A stretch of DNA of 64,000 nucleotides from Trichopria drosophilae (GCA_030407085.1 CM059582.1:29773001-29837000); one strand, 5' to 3'; numbered from the stretch's first letter, positions 49,557 to 61,609 are shown. A program made the numbers and translations. The notes: generated by a model not told the origin, from the sequence alone.

Positions 49557-52004
49557 TTAGTAACTGTGATGAGTCTTAAGACAATTCCCATTTGGTTGTT
49601 TACTTAATCGCTGCAATACAGTACTGTGAGCAAATGGGACGCCGGAAATATTTGAAGATAAATCCTGCTGATTTGATAGAAATGTTTCGCTTAATTGATG
49701 CTGTTGTTGCAGCAAAAGGTCTAAAGAATATAATGTTTTCTCATTCATTGGAACCATAAATTCTGATTTCCCGTCGAAAATGGATGAATAATGTGTTGAA
49801 CATTTTGCCCTCTCCTTCTGCAAATCATTATGACCTAATAAAAAAATTAATTATACTACGAATATTAAAATTACCTTCAAATATCATTGTCATTAATAAT
49901 AATTTACCATAAAAAATATGGTATTTTTAATATTAACAATTGTTGGAAATATATTACCTCTCGTGCTTTTTGAGAAAAATAGACTTTTTAATTTTCCATG
50001 TTTTTTGACACGCGACGTTTGACTACACATCGACAAAGTGCAATGTTCAGATACCGAAATTTTCAAAATATGCGTTTCTGTATCAAATCGAAAATCACGG
50101 ATATAAGACCTTCGTCTTCTACCGTGTGCAGTACAGTTTTGCAAATTTCCTTCTGATTGCCAGTCATCCGCAGCTGACATCGACATTTTTTCAGCGTCTA
50201 ATCCGTTTCGAAGATTTTCATGCACATTCGATACTGAATCATTATTTTGTAAGTGTGGCAATTCTGCAACGTTTGCATTAATATGAGAAGGCATTTCTTC
50301 TAGAGAATTTCCAATACTATTTTGCAATTGTGCATTCGGTTCCGTTGAATCTTTGTCAATTGAGCGTACTATCTTAAAACCTTTCGGGCACTTAATAGAT
50401 AGCAATCTATTGTCTGATGTCTTGAAATAAGTTGTTGTTGATTTCTCTTCTTCCGAGGTTGGATTTTCACAAACCTCAATTTGAATAACGTCAGGATTCA
50501 ATTTCTCCTCGACTACTGTACTGGGCACAACCAAATTGTTTTGAGTACTGCCAACGTTTCTGACAGCAGCGTCATTACGATGAGGTGAGTTTTGTGTGCA
50601 TATTATATTATCTGTTGGTTGGTTTTCGGCTGCATTTAGTGTCAATGGTAAATCATTGTTTATTGGTAGCTGATCTGGAGTATTGGCTGCAACTCGAGTT
50701 TTTTTCTTAGCATTTGTACGACCTGTCATCAAATAGTTTTTTTTAATGTTCATAGTGCATAAAAAAAGTATAAAACAAATTTTAAAAATTAAAGAAAGGG
50801 GGTGAAACTAGAAAGAACAATCACACTCTTAAAACGTTCGCTTACCGTAAGCGGAATCCTCTGTCCGCAAGTGGAAATCCTCTTATTATATAATTCGCGG
50901 TAAGTGGATTTTTACTTGCCGCAAGTAGATTCCGCTGTCGATAAGAGGACTTAAGAGGACTATTTTAAGAGTACATGAAAAGAATTGTAGTTAATCAAAG
51001 CATTTGTTATTAATTAAATCTATAACCAAAATTTTTTTTAAATTATTGAAAATAGGAAAATAAGGTTATTTGAAACTGACTAAACATTTTTAAAATCTAA
51101 AAGATAACAATTTCAAGAAAACATAATAGTCCTACATATTGTCTAATCCTTTAATACTGATCTGCCTTCCAATGATTATGTAGCAAACATTATTTATATT
51201 TCGAAAATGATTTATATGTTTTCCAAATTTGCCTGGAAAAATTCAGAATAATACAGAAATCAGTAAAGAAGGTAAATAAATCGAAATATGTACTCAATAC
51301 ATTAGGGAATGAAGTTCCAGACTAATAGATACAAAGTGATGTTACGAATGCATTTAGTAATTCAATAATTTAGTCATTTTTAATATCTTATGAGAACGAA
51401 AATTGTGTTTTTAAAAAGTATAATAATGCGGGATGAAGGGAAGTGATACAACAAACTCATAAAATTATTATGACCAAATACAAAACATTATTTCTCTATT
51501 CAATATGCGCACAAAGAAAATATATTTTTTGGTATCCTTTCCTAAAAAAATTAATAACTTGTGCAAAGCCAAATTACATTAATTTTACATAATAATGTAA
51601 ACACGTTCAACTTTAATATGTACACTATTCGTATTATAGAATTACACATAATAATAACAACGTTTAATTAATCAGAACATCTCAATTTATTTATCATACC
51701 AAATCTTGTAATTAAACTATAAACATGTCAGCAAGACACTCATAATAACAGAGGGCCGTCAAACATCGATATATGTTGAGATGTAAAGGTAAGAAATTTC
51801 ATGGTTTTTGTAGGATAATCCATTATATCAATTCTAATGAAACATTCAATACTTTTTAGACCTATAAAGCTATTTCTATAAACACTTACGGACTTCTTTT
51901 TTTTCCGCTGGTTTACGAAAAAAACGAGGATAGATAAGGCAGACAGCTGCAAATATCCCAACGGCTAAAATTGCACCGAACACTTTTACTCTATTTGTTG
52001 CCAT
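49557..52004 (-). CDS. Single-pass membrane protein, unknown family (paralogue 2)
   Basis: Three-exon model: 51890-52004, 49958-50722 and 49557-49834, giving 385 residues. Both introns are phase 1; the acceptors are GATGACAG and TTTATTAG, and the donors GTAAGTG and GTAATA. Residues 1-38 start MATNRVKVFGAILAVGIFAA, then VCLIYPRFF: one hydrophobic segment (about 8-26) followed by a strongly basic tail (30-47, RKPAEKKEV..TNAKKKTR). Residues 50-235 are hydrophilic and low in structure, with NRLLSIKCPKGFKIVR at about 142-157. Then come ADDWQSE, an arginine run RRRRSYIRDF (239-248) and HILKISVSEH, and a basic end. The last exon has SEFMVPMNEKT and a glutamine-rich LLLQQQHQ. The frame continues exactly across both junctions. 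Intron 1 contains a MITE. Function unknown. Confidence 0.75.
50825..50972. mobile_element. 148-bp palindromic MITE in intron 1 of paralogue 2
   Basis: ACTCTTAAAAC and TATTTTAAGAGT are inverted ends. Inside, CTTACCGTAAGCGGAATCC.., CCGCAAGTGGAAATCCTCTT and their complements (AAGTGGATTTTTACTTGCCG.., AGATTCCGC..AAGAGGAC) make nearly the whole element palindromic. Non-coding. Confidence 0.6.
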
Positions 52005-52865
52005 AATAAATTCAGAAATTCTGACGTCTCATCTCTGATATATTCTATTACTTTCAACACGATTAAATTACTAGCAATACAAACAGATGTGTTGTTTATT
52101 TTGGCAATAATATTTTCTTCAAGATATAATCGTGGAACAGAAAATGTGGAGATTTGGTATAATCAGTATTAAATAATTGGTAATGATTATGATATAAGTA
52201 TAGTACCGATAATCGTATTGATTGACCATAATCATGATTTTTTATACAAATTTATAGAGCTTATAGCATAAACAATGAAACTTAATCTGTGGAAAAAAAT
52301 AATATCCTTATTTTAAGGACATTTAACTTATAATATAATTTCTTTACTTTAAAAATAAGATTTGTTTGTGTGGATTTCAAAATAGTTCCTCGACTTAGGT
52401 AAGTGCTTTCTTTATTTGAATACTGACTTCATTAATTTGGTTAGATATTTTAAATAAAATATACTTGTTTCTAATCTATTTTAGAGTGTAATTTCTGATA
52501 TATATCTGATCACAACTAGATCATTTTTTTTAACGAATTCTGTAATTTTTAACGAAGTATTTGATCTAAGTTTGTTTAACCCTTTGTGTTATTCAAATTT
52601 CAAAATTCGAAATACAAAATATTAGTTTTATAATAGGGAGAGACGCATTTTTTAGTTACGCGAAAAGATTTGTTAAAACAATTTCTTCGGGTATTAAACT
52701 ACATCTTTCAACTGCTGAAATTGGGATTTCAAGAAAAATTATTAATCAAACCTTACATATAGTAGCGTCAAGCTACATCATATCATCACATATTTTAGAA
52801 AAACTCAAATGCTCGAGCGAATATTCTTTTGTCATTACTTTAAAAATATGGTTGGGAGGGAAGTA
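52005..52865. other. Upstream region of paralogue 2
   Basis: Must hold the promoter of the gene starting at 52004. ATATATCAGAGATGAGACGTCA just upstream is partly shared with the other paralogue. No convincing core promoter words are seen. Confidence 0.3.
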
Positions 52866-53100
52866 CACTGACAAAAAACATCTATAGTTAAGCTTACTAT
52901 GTCACGTAGTTGGAAAATATAGCTAAAACGACTATGAAAAATAGTTAAATTCACCTATTTAGTAGTCGATTTTACCATCAATTTGTTGATCCGGCAACGT
53001 CCTCATAGTTGTTTTAACGAATGACATGCACAGTCTTCATTTTTATACCTCATTTATGTCCTATGTTTATAGTCATTTTAACTACTTTTTTTTGTGAGTG
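52866..53100. mobile_element. 235-bp TA-flanked MITE
   Basis: The left end CACTGACAAAAAACATC and right end ACTTTTTTTTGTGAGTG are inverted repeats with TA outside both (52864-52865 and 53101-53102). AGTTAA/TTAACT words follow the ends as in the 39218 element, so they probably belong to one superfamily. Confidence 0.7.
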
Positions 53101-53914
53101 TAGGGTGTGAATAAGGTAATCATTTCGAACGAAGCTTAAATATCATTACCATCGAATTGTACTTACAGGTAAGTTGGTTTGATTAGTAATTACATGCTTA
53201 CTTCTCATGATTATCTTAGATGTAGCTGTTTAGAGCTATTTTATGTCAATTTAAAAATAGCTGTATATCAATAAATGTATAAGTATATTTTAGAACATAT
53301 ATAACTTCACTTAAGTTTTAATTAACGTTTGTTGAATTCAAAATGTTGAATCCATATGCTCCTTTGTATATACATATAAAATTTCGCGAATATGAGTGAG
53401 TTCTTGGACTAACCCTAGTAGAAAATCAGTCTAGTTTCTGGCTAGTTTCTGTCCAGTTTTATTATATCCCATGTTAGATGTATCATCGTGATTTTTCAGT
53501 TTTCAGATATATTATACTGTTATATTCATAATATTCTTATTGCAAATAATACGTGATGATGAATGTAAAATGTTGGCATTAACAATTACAGGAGCTAACC
53601 ATCAAGCCAGGAATTTATACGAGTTAGAATCCAGACGGAAGTGCGTGAATAGGCGAAGGTGTATTTGTATATAAACTGTCGACTATGACCATGACATCGT
53701 AATAGAAACTCCGTTGAAGTTATATTCCGTTAAATGGGATCACGTATCATTTGCGTCCTTATAATGGAATTAATAACACACTATTTCAACGCAATGCATT
53801 TCATGTATAGAATAGATGCGTGCTCTTGTAGGTGCATGCTAGTGGACGAATTCGTTCCGAAATTTCAAGAAGATTACTTAATACTTAAGTAGCAGTGAAG
53901 GGTAAGTAAGTTAA
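53101..53914. other. Stretch without gene
   Basis: A small triplicated phrase (GTCTAGTTTCTG, GCTAGTTTCTG, TCCAGTTTTA at 53429-53460) was noted. Nothing else is seen. Confidence 0.35.
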
Positions 53915-54256
53915 GCCTCTTTTTGTGGTCAAACAAAAAAAAGCTAAAAAATGCGTTTTGCGTTTCTTAAAAAAATGCAAATCATTCGAAAAATGTTTCC
54001 AACAAAAAACAGAGAGCATTAAATCCTACACACAAAAGGTTATATGCAAATTTCTCGTTAAATCAACGGTTATGTTATAAACGATGAATAAATATGGAAG
54101 AATCACTTTTTTTGTGGTTAATTTGAAAAAATTCAAATCAAAATTTTTCAAATCAAAATTAAGAGCATCATATTATCTATAAAGAAAATGCTATGCATTT
54201 TCTTCGTAAAATCAGAGGTAATTCCGTAGAAGACGAATGAAAATAATCAAGTTGAC
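53915..54256. repeat. Diverged tandem duplication, ~150-185-bp units
   Basis: Unit 1 (about 53918-54100) and unit 2 (about 54105-54256) share, in order, CTTTTTxTGTGGT(C/T)AA, a CAAATCA..TTTTxCAA block, AGAGCAT..A, ATGCAAATTT/ATGCATTTTC-CTTCGT, TAAATCA(A/G)xGGT and AGACGAATGA/AACGATGAAT. Sequence divergence is high. Non-coding. Confidence 0.4.
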
Positions 54257-56639
54257 GTATACAGTATGTTCTAGCATAAGAGTTTAAAAGGAATAGTGAT
54301 CTAAGAATGGGAATGCGAAGTAGAGCTTTTAAGTTGTCAGTTTGTTTATTTAATACGGCAGAAATGTGCCTTAAGGCAAAACATTAAATCACATAAGAAG
54401 ATTTGTGTTTATAAATATGTTATATAATAATGCTCCGTCTGACACGTGCTGGGGGTCGAAATTTTGAAAATGATCATTTTCAGTTTTTTTTCTATGGTCA
54501 ATTCAAATAGCTTCGTCTACCGAACCGTACCCAGTTGAGGAGTGCATGAACTAAAGGCCGCATCGTCAAAACTACTGGTTTTTCTTTTTTTTCTTTAATT
54601 TAACTGTAGTCATTAATTTGTAAGTATGGTTGGACAGCAAAAAATATTGTAGAGTTCTTAGACATTAACGTAATAGTGTTTTTCTGTTAAACGGTTTTTT
54701 AATCAGCGCAACATGTTGATATTACAAATTATGCTTATTTTATTTTTAACAGAGGGAAGTTAATTTCATATTATTTGATCATAAAAGTCACAGAATAGAC
54801 GTCATAGTTTCACCGTCCATAAACTTAATACCTTTGCGATTTTATAGACAGCCCTGGGTAATTATACCATTTGCTGCTACGTACTTCCTATTAAAGTACA
54901 GTTACTGCATGTGCCTCCATAGTTCTTACACAATCGTTTTTTCTCGCTCGTTTTATTTAGACGCATTTGCTTTGCATCAATAACGATGGTAATTATAACT
55001 TATTAAAATTAGAACGTTTTACAAACTGTAATCAATAGGCTTCAGCCAATCAAAATATATCTTCTAATATTCTATAAATGTGAAGTAAAATATTAAAACC
55101 ATACTACTTTATCGAGCAATTTTAAATCGTAGCCGGAAATAATAGTTTCTTGTCAGATGGTTTTAGAAGCTTCGAAACCCTAGACAGAATAGTAACTTTT
55201 TTCATGCAATGTCTCTCAGTGTTACTTTCCGGACAAAATCGCTACCATGACAAATAATTAAATTCTACTTCATTTCAAGAGCACATTAACAAAATTGATC
55301 AATTTAACTACTGACGTAAAAATAATTTAGTCCTTTCCTAGAGGTTAATTATTTAACGTTTAAAGTAGCAATCTATGCCGTATGAGTGTAATTTCTCTGA
55401 ATGTAATTTCCTTCAAAGTTTATTTAATTATTCGTTTCGAAATATGTTGATTTGAGGTTTTACTTGTTTGTCCTTGAAATTAGTACAAATCATTACAAAG
55501 GGTTTCAAAAGAGCAATATATATTAATTGATGTAAAGAATTAATCACTAGAGAATATATATCTATTTCTACGTCAGCGACAAAAGTGATGAATTTTGTCA
55601 ACGTTTTCTTCATAATCGGACAGACGAAAGTTTATTATCCAACATTTTAGGTTTTTGCCTTTTTATATAAAATATGTATATAAGAGATATAAGAGACAAT
55701 GTAAATCTATCTGAGGGTCTTATGAGGCTCCTTCGTTAATTCTTAAAAATTTGTTAATACTAACAATTTTTAAACTAACAATAATTCGTCATTCTAATAA
55801 TCTTCGTTAATTTTAATCATTTTCAAATATATATATATCTATGCAATTGATTTTCATGAAACAAATCAATTGACTCTTTTATTACACCCCTATTTAAAAT
55901 AGGGTTTATCTTAGTTACTTGTTAATTGACTTTGTTTCTGATAATTTTCCTTTGCATAGACTCTTTTTGTTGCAAATGTTTCCCCGATAAAATATTGCCT
56001 CCAGTGAAATATTTATATTATATTATTTTATATCAAAATTTGATAGATGCTCCTGAGGAGGACCCTACGACCTCCAACCTCCAACCTCCAGCAAGGTCGA
56101 AACGTTAGGCAAGAAATAAAAATCCACACCTGGAATTTTATTCAAGTTTTTAATTTAATAAAACCCCTTTTCTAGATACAATGCTAATATGAAAAAAAAA
56201 CAGTCATAAATAAATTACATTTTTGTTATAAGCCGCATCGAGGCGTTTGTAGCTTATATAAAAATGCACCATTATTGCCTTCGAATTAACAAATTGTTAT
56301 CTATAAAACATATCGAAACCACTAACAAAATAGATTATATTTTTCATCTAATCTAGCGACTACAAAAAAAGTTCTCGATTTTAGTTAAAGTTTCTGTTAA
56401 ACACGAAACTCTTTTTCATCCGTAAGCATCAAAACAAAATGAAATTTTACTACTGTAGCAAAACAAATGTTGACATGAAGAAGTCAACGTATAACCTTTC
56501 GAGGTAATTATCTAAATTGACGTCGAAAAATCTGTTCATACTTGGGTACTTTTCTAAAAGTACAACCAGAAGATAATAAACATATGCATTTAGAGAAGAT
56601 TGTATATAATGAATGCATTTGTGTGCGCTTAGAAGGTTA
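54257..56639. other. Stretch without gene
   Basis: No gene is supported. The motif at 56053-56106 is described separately. Confidence 0.35.
56053..56106 (+). other. CTGAGGA..GGTCGAAAC motif with ACCTCCA triplet, hammerhead-like
   Basis: CTGAGGAGGACC and AAGGTCGAAACGTT can form a GACC/GGTC stem around a loop that contains three copies of ACCTCCA (56070-56092). CTGANGA plus stem plus GAAAC is the hammerhead core, with one extra G beside the stem here. Similar (G)GTCGAAACGTT endings are seen in insect retroelement tails. A second, weaker example is at 12229. Stems I and III were not found. Confidence 0.3.
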
Positions 56640-56645
56640 TTTATT
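56640..56645 (-). other. Poly(A) signal AATAAA of the secreted-protein gene
   Basis: Minus-strand AATAAA (plus TTTATT) lies about 58 bases downstream of the stop codon at 56703-56705. That is a normal place for a polyadenylation signal of the gene at 56703-60853. Confidence 0.45.
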
Positions 56646-56702
56646 AATTTTTTTTATGAACTGCTGCATTCCTACAATATTTATCTACACAATAAATTGT
56701 CA

Positions 56703-59700
56703 TCATCCAATAGTATATTGGTTTGTTCCATTCAATGCCTTAAAAGGGTTTGTTTCCAACTTCTTTTCTACGATACTACTGAGTTCTTGACCAATCATCG
56801 AAAGAGCATTTAGAACCGCACCAAATGAAGCATCTAGAAAAAGAGATTATTTGATTATTACTTCACAAAATATACAAAGAAAAAAATATATAGTTTTTTG
56901 TTTTGAGAAACAAAATAATTTTGTTCTGAGAATGTTGTAATATGCATACTAAGTGGGTTTGATTATCAGAGTAAAAGAGTTCAGTTGCTTTTAATGTTGA
57001 GTTTGGTTTTAACTTTGTACATAAACGTGTAAGTTGGTCATGCTGTTAAAATATATATGAAATATGGCAACTTTAGAGGATTTTTGCAACGATGCTAATT
57101 TTTTCTATTGAAATCAGTAAGCTTATTACAATGCGTTTTGATTTATGTACTTAATGCTTCTTTAAAATACATTGCCAATCTAACCTAAAAAATATTAACT
57201 AAATTTTGTACTAAGTAGAGAGCCCTAACCATTATTTTTCTTTTCCTTCCTTTTCCTGTATATAGCTAAAGATATTACCGATATCGAGACTTTCTTCTAC
57301 ATATTCCAAAATAACGATGATGGTTTAAAAATACTCATCCCAAGCATCGATCTCAGGGCGAAGAAAAATCTCTCTCAATTCTCAATTATTTCTTTGGTAT
57401 CTTTTGGAGTTCCCGTATAGTGTCTGCAATTATCTTTCCTAACCGAATTTCGACACATCGATTCAATCATTTACTTTGACATAGACCGTGGGTTATGAAA
57501 AAGTTATTAATTTATATTTGACAACGTAACATGTGAAAAAGTTATATCCCCAAAAAGAATCAGAGGGACATTCCGATTATTCTACGGATCCAGTTAACCA
57601 TTCTTTTAACACTTTTTAAATTGTTTTGTAGGCTTTATTTGTCTTTCCCGAATAACTTTCTCAAATTGCATATGATTAGTAAAAATATATATTCTTTTAA
57701 GATAGAAGGGAATGTCTGACTATCTGTGTCTATATATATATACACCTATATATGGGTAAATCCACAGAACTTTTAACTTTACGCTTTAAGAAAAACATTT
57801 TTTTTCGGTGGCACACATTTAAAATCAACCTGAGGCCACTCCTAAACATATAAAATGTAAAAAAAAAACGACACGTTACGACTTTTAAAGGATTGTTCTA
57901 GCGCAGTCAAAACGAGACCTAAAATTATATCTTCGAACCAAACATATTTCTGTACTCGGAAAACAGATGAAATTTGTTACTCGGGGTTTTTTAAGCTACT
58001 GGTAACGAATCCGTCAACAGATATTCAGAATTCAAGATGGCGAATTCAATATGGAAGACCGAATTTGTAAGAAGTTACTAACACAAGCTGAAATTGGGTA
58101 TTCGGGGGTTTTCTTTCTTTTTGCCTTTAGGTTCATAATATACAAATTTTAGCTGCAAACATTTATTTAAGTCGATTTAAGGCATTACAATCCCGGCAAT
58201 CCTGAAAAAAAATTTCAAATAGGTATAACGTAAGTTGTCATTAATACCACATTTATTCATTTTTAACCAGAAAAGATAAAGCAAGAGAGATGAAAAACAA
58301 AGTTACCCAAAGTTACATTTTCAATATTTCTGGAGCAAAGCTATAGCGAATCTCGACCGATGAGCGACCCCGAATACACAGTTTCAGCTGGTTCAAGCAA
58401 CTTTTTAGGAATTTGGTCCATCATATTGTATCTACCATCTTCAATTTTTAACATTTGTCAACGTATTTATGATCAGTTACCAATAAAACCCGCGCGTGAC
58501 AAATTTCAGCATTTTTCCGTGTAAAGAAAGGAGTTTGTGTCAATGAGATAATTTCATGTCTTGTTTTACCCCTGATTATCGTATTGTATTTCTGGAACAA
58601 GTTCAGAGTATTATTATGACACCTAAAACAATTTTCATGTGCCTGACAAAAGTGTCATTTTTCAACAACAGTTACGCACGAAGGCTATAGGTTGTAATAG
58701 GCACAGAATTGAGATGAGACAAGGCACACCTTATTCCTTGGAATACGTCACTTATCATATCATCAATTAAAAATTTCCAAAGTATGGAGGCATAATATTG
58801 TTTGTTCCAAAAGTTATTGTTAGAAATTAACGAAAATTCCATTTTACATAAATCTTCTGCACGCGACTTTAGACGCATGTCATTCTTATTAAGCGATAGG
58901 CACACATATTTTATAAAGTGCCATTAATCAACGACATGATTTTCAAATGAAAAGAATACACGTTCCAAAAGTTACAGAACAAAATATTTAAAAAAATACG
59001 ATTTGCACGCAGCAGTTTATTCAAATTTTATGAGCTTTCGTGTTTCCTTTGGTTTTTTAGTCAGCTACCATGCAAAACAAATAACTGTAGCTTGAAAAGC
59101 ATATTCTTTTTAGTAAATAGTAATGTTTTATAAATATTTCTGTACAGCTTATTTACGTGAATCTTAAAATAACATGCAAGTCAAAAGTTCTGTAGATTTG
59201 CCCATATATATATACTATAGTATTATCTGGTATAAACGATTTAATTATATATTTGTTAATAATTAACAAATATCATATTTGGCACAAAGCAATCTGTATT
59301 GAGTCAAGTATATTACGGACTTATTATTAAATATGTGATTAATTAACTGTTAATAAATATTTATTTCGCCATAGATAAATAATATATTTATTAACTATAA
59401 ACAAATCTCATTTGGCGCAAACAATTTGTTTTCTCAGTGTATCCAGTACCTTTAAATAGTTCTTTACCCTCCGCAATCCATTTATTCACAGCTTCATTCA
59501 ATGGTTTGGAGCTCAATTGTGAAGTATTCAGAAGCCTTTCGAATTTTTCTTCATGTAGTTTTCCAACTGCAGAATATACATTGATATTATAAAGTGTAAT
59601 GTAAATATGTTAAATTAACATTAGTATACTATTCCCACTACTATAACCACGTAATGGGTAAGTGTTTAATGATAAATGTTCCTATAAAATGTATTAAAAC

Positions 59701-60853
59701 CAGTACTAAGTATCAATATGCCTGATCTAAGGGATCTAAGGGATCTAAGGGATGGAATGACTCGACGAACCCAAGATTCACCTTTATAGAGTGGATAGTT
59801 GTTGGTTGTTAGCACGAGCAATCCGATCCTTTGATTTATCAGAAATCAATATATGCTATTGCATTTTAATGTATTTTGGAGAAACTTGGTGTTTTAAAGG
59901 TCAGTGATTACGAATCTGAATAAAAATATTTTTGTTAATATAGTGATGCCATCATTGCATTGTTATTAATTTTGTACAAGGCACAATGAGGTGCCGTTGA
60001 TCCAAATAAACAAAAAAAATTAAAAAATAATGACTTTATCTGGTTAATACAATAGGAAATATTAACTAGAATGATAAAGCATCACCGCCGACTGCCGAGG
60101 ATGTAATTCATTCACGATCTCAAAAATCTTCGGGTATCAATTATCCATGAAATTGTTTGTAACTGACAGTGGGAATTCATAATTTTCAATTTTGTTATTA
60201 TTGAATTCAGATTCATAAATAGTGACCTCAAAACTCTGCAGCTATCAGGTTTAATGAAAAACATCACGATGTAAAATTTGGAATTCTAACATTTTTAACT
60301 TACATTAATTATCAAAATAGTAAATGCATGTATAAAAGTCACAAGTTAGTCACATCGAAAGGTTATTTAAGTGTAGAGATTGCAAATTTATAGGTTATAT
60401 AGAGTTTTTCAGATTAGGTTATATAGAATTTTATGCCACTATCGTTTTCAGCGATGAACAATCTGAAAGTGTGGGCTGATAGTCGATTGAAAAATCCGGT
60501 TATTTTTTGTGGATCGGTTAAATAAATAGTCGTTGAAAAGACGAGAGAAATAGGCAAGGTCATCAAAAAACTATTAGTTTTATTTACTTACACGCATCCA
60601 AAATTGAATTAATTTTATTGCCTGCGACAACCTTATTATTTACTCTATTGGCAGAGCATGTGATACAAGCATCTGCAAAAATAAATGGAATTCAGAAATT
60701 TAAAAAAATTTATATATTGTTTGTAATTTGAAATTTAGTTACATACTTACAGTTCAAGAAAATTAGTATTGCAAATATTGCAGTATAGCAAAATAAAGAC
60801 GACGTAGGACTGGGTGAATATGTTGCAGCACTCTTGTGGAGTTCTCTGGACAT
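56703..60853 (-). CDS. Small predicted secreted protein, unknown family
   Basis: Four-exon model: 60751-60853, 60592-60672, 59450-59566 and 56703-56833, giving 143 residues. All three introns are phase 1, with donors GTAAGTA, GTAAGT and GTACTG and acceptors TTTTTGCAG, ATTCTGCAG and TTTTTCTAG. The frame stays open over every junction and ends in TGA. Residues 1-18 are polar and residues 20-40 are hydrophobic (LFCYTAIFAILIFLN, then YACITC), so a signal peptide with a long n-region or a membrane anchor is likely. The remainder is helix-prone: SANRVNNKVVAG, GKLHEEKFERLLNTS, LNEAVNKWIAEGKELF, then GAVLNALSMIGQELSSIVEK. Two N-glycosylation sequons are present (N75, N135), and there are no cysteines after residue 40. 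Intron 1 is 78 bases, intron 3 is 2.6 kb and hosts a transposon. The function is not recognised; an extracellular or luminal role is inferred. Confidence 0.7.
57754..59203. mobile_element. 1.45-kb element inside intron 3 of the secreted-protein gene
   Basis: The left end GGGTAAATCCACAGAACTTT, then TAACTT, and the right end AGTTCTGTAGATTTGCCC, preceded by AAGTCAAA, are inverted repeats. Outside both ends lies ATATAT, a possible duplication of the target. Inside are phrases such as ACGAATCCG.., TCAGAATTCAAGATGGCGAA and TCAATATGGAAGACC, which recall the degenerate repeats at 61610-61900. Long frames are absent (58672-58905 is unsupported), so it is non-autonomous. It sits between exons 3 and 4 without disturbing their splice sites. 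Confidence 0.65.
59255..59442. repeat. Direct repeat in intron 3
   Basis: AACAAATATCATATTTGGCAC, then AAAGCAATCTGTATTGAG (about 59266), recurs diverged as AACAAATCTCATTTGGCGCA, then AACAATTTGTTTTCTCAG (about 59401). It lies directly next to exon 3 of the secreted-protein gene. Confidence 0.45.
59722..59755. repeat. Short tandem repeat, GGATCTAAG x3
   Basis: GGATCTAAG units follow each other three times with a degenerate edge copy, within intron 2 of the secreted-protein gene. Confidence 0.6.
60392..60433. repeat. 24-bp tandem duplication
   Basis: AGGTTATATAGAGTTTTT and AGGTTATATAGAATTTTA are separated by CAGATT, in intron 2 of the secreted-protein gene. Confidence 0.5.
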
Positions 60854-61480
60854 CCTTACAAATGTCTGTATTATATATGTTATTTTCACAGATTCAAGAT
60901 GTCTTCGCAGCTGATTTACTTACTTCATGAAATGGTACGAACTTAAAGGATATTATAGAAAAAATTAATTCTAAAACTTTTTAGATATTTTTAATCATTT
61001 AATCACGGGAATGTGCAAAAGTTCTAATACACTGAAACTAAATTCGACGTAAACAAATTTATGAAGATTTTATAGCGTTAGTTTATTACAACATTTTTGA
61101 GACCTCTTTTTATGATACGTAAAATGCAGATAACTGCAAAAATTATATATAAAATAGCTAACTATGTTTCCAGTTCCAGGCTATAATTGCGAAAATAAAC
61201 ATTATTTTTTTGGTGCGAAAAAATATATATATTTTACAAATAGCAGCTAATCTTATGTACAAATGATAATTTGTTATTCTTTCTATGCTTGAATATCGAC
61301 GACAATAAAACATTATTTGCACGAGTACAACATCTGGAAGCATTGTTGCAAGTAACATGAAGGAAGTGATAATTATCCTTCATCCATTTCATTTTAACCG
61401 GGTGTCGAAATACATCCTTAAAAAACAACAAAAAAATGCAATATGCTCCATATTACAGTACATCAAAACAAAATAACCGG

Positions 61481-61482
<2 letters not shown>
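60854..61482. other. Upstream region of the secreted-protein gene
   Basis: Overlapping minus-strand frames at 61158-61358 and 61234-61431 are unsupported, but TTGTTGTTTTTTAAG|GATG near 61410-61425 could be an acceptor of an upstream non-coding exon. No core promoter is recognised. Confidence 0.25.

Positions 61483-61522
<40 letters not shown>
61483..61522. repeat. (AT)20 microsatellite
   Basis: An uninterrupted AT dinucleotide run, useful only as a marker. It generates the Ile-Tyr repeats in the frames on both strands. Confidence 0.9.
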
Positions 61523-61526
<4 letters not shown>

Positions 61527-61609
61527 CTAGTGTTTATAATTCGCTTAACCTTACTTGTGTCACTTTTTACAGGTTGCATCCAAATTGTTTGAGAATTTTT
61601 ACTCATGTC

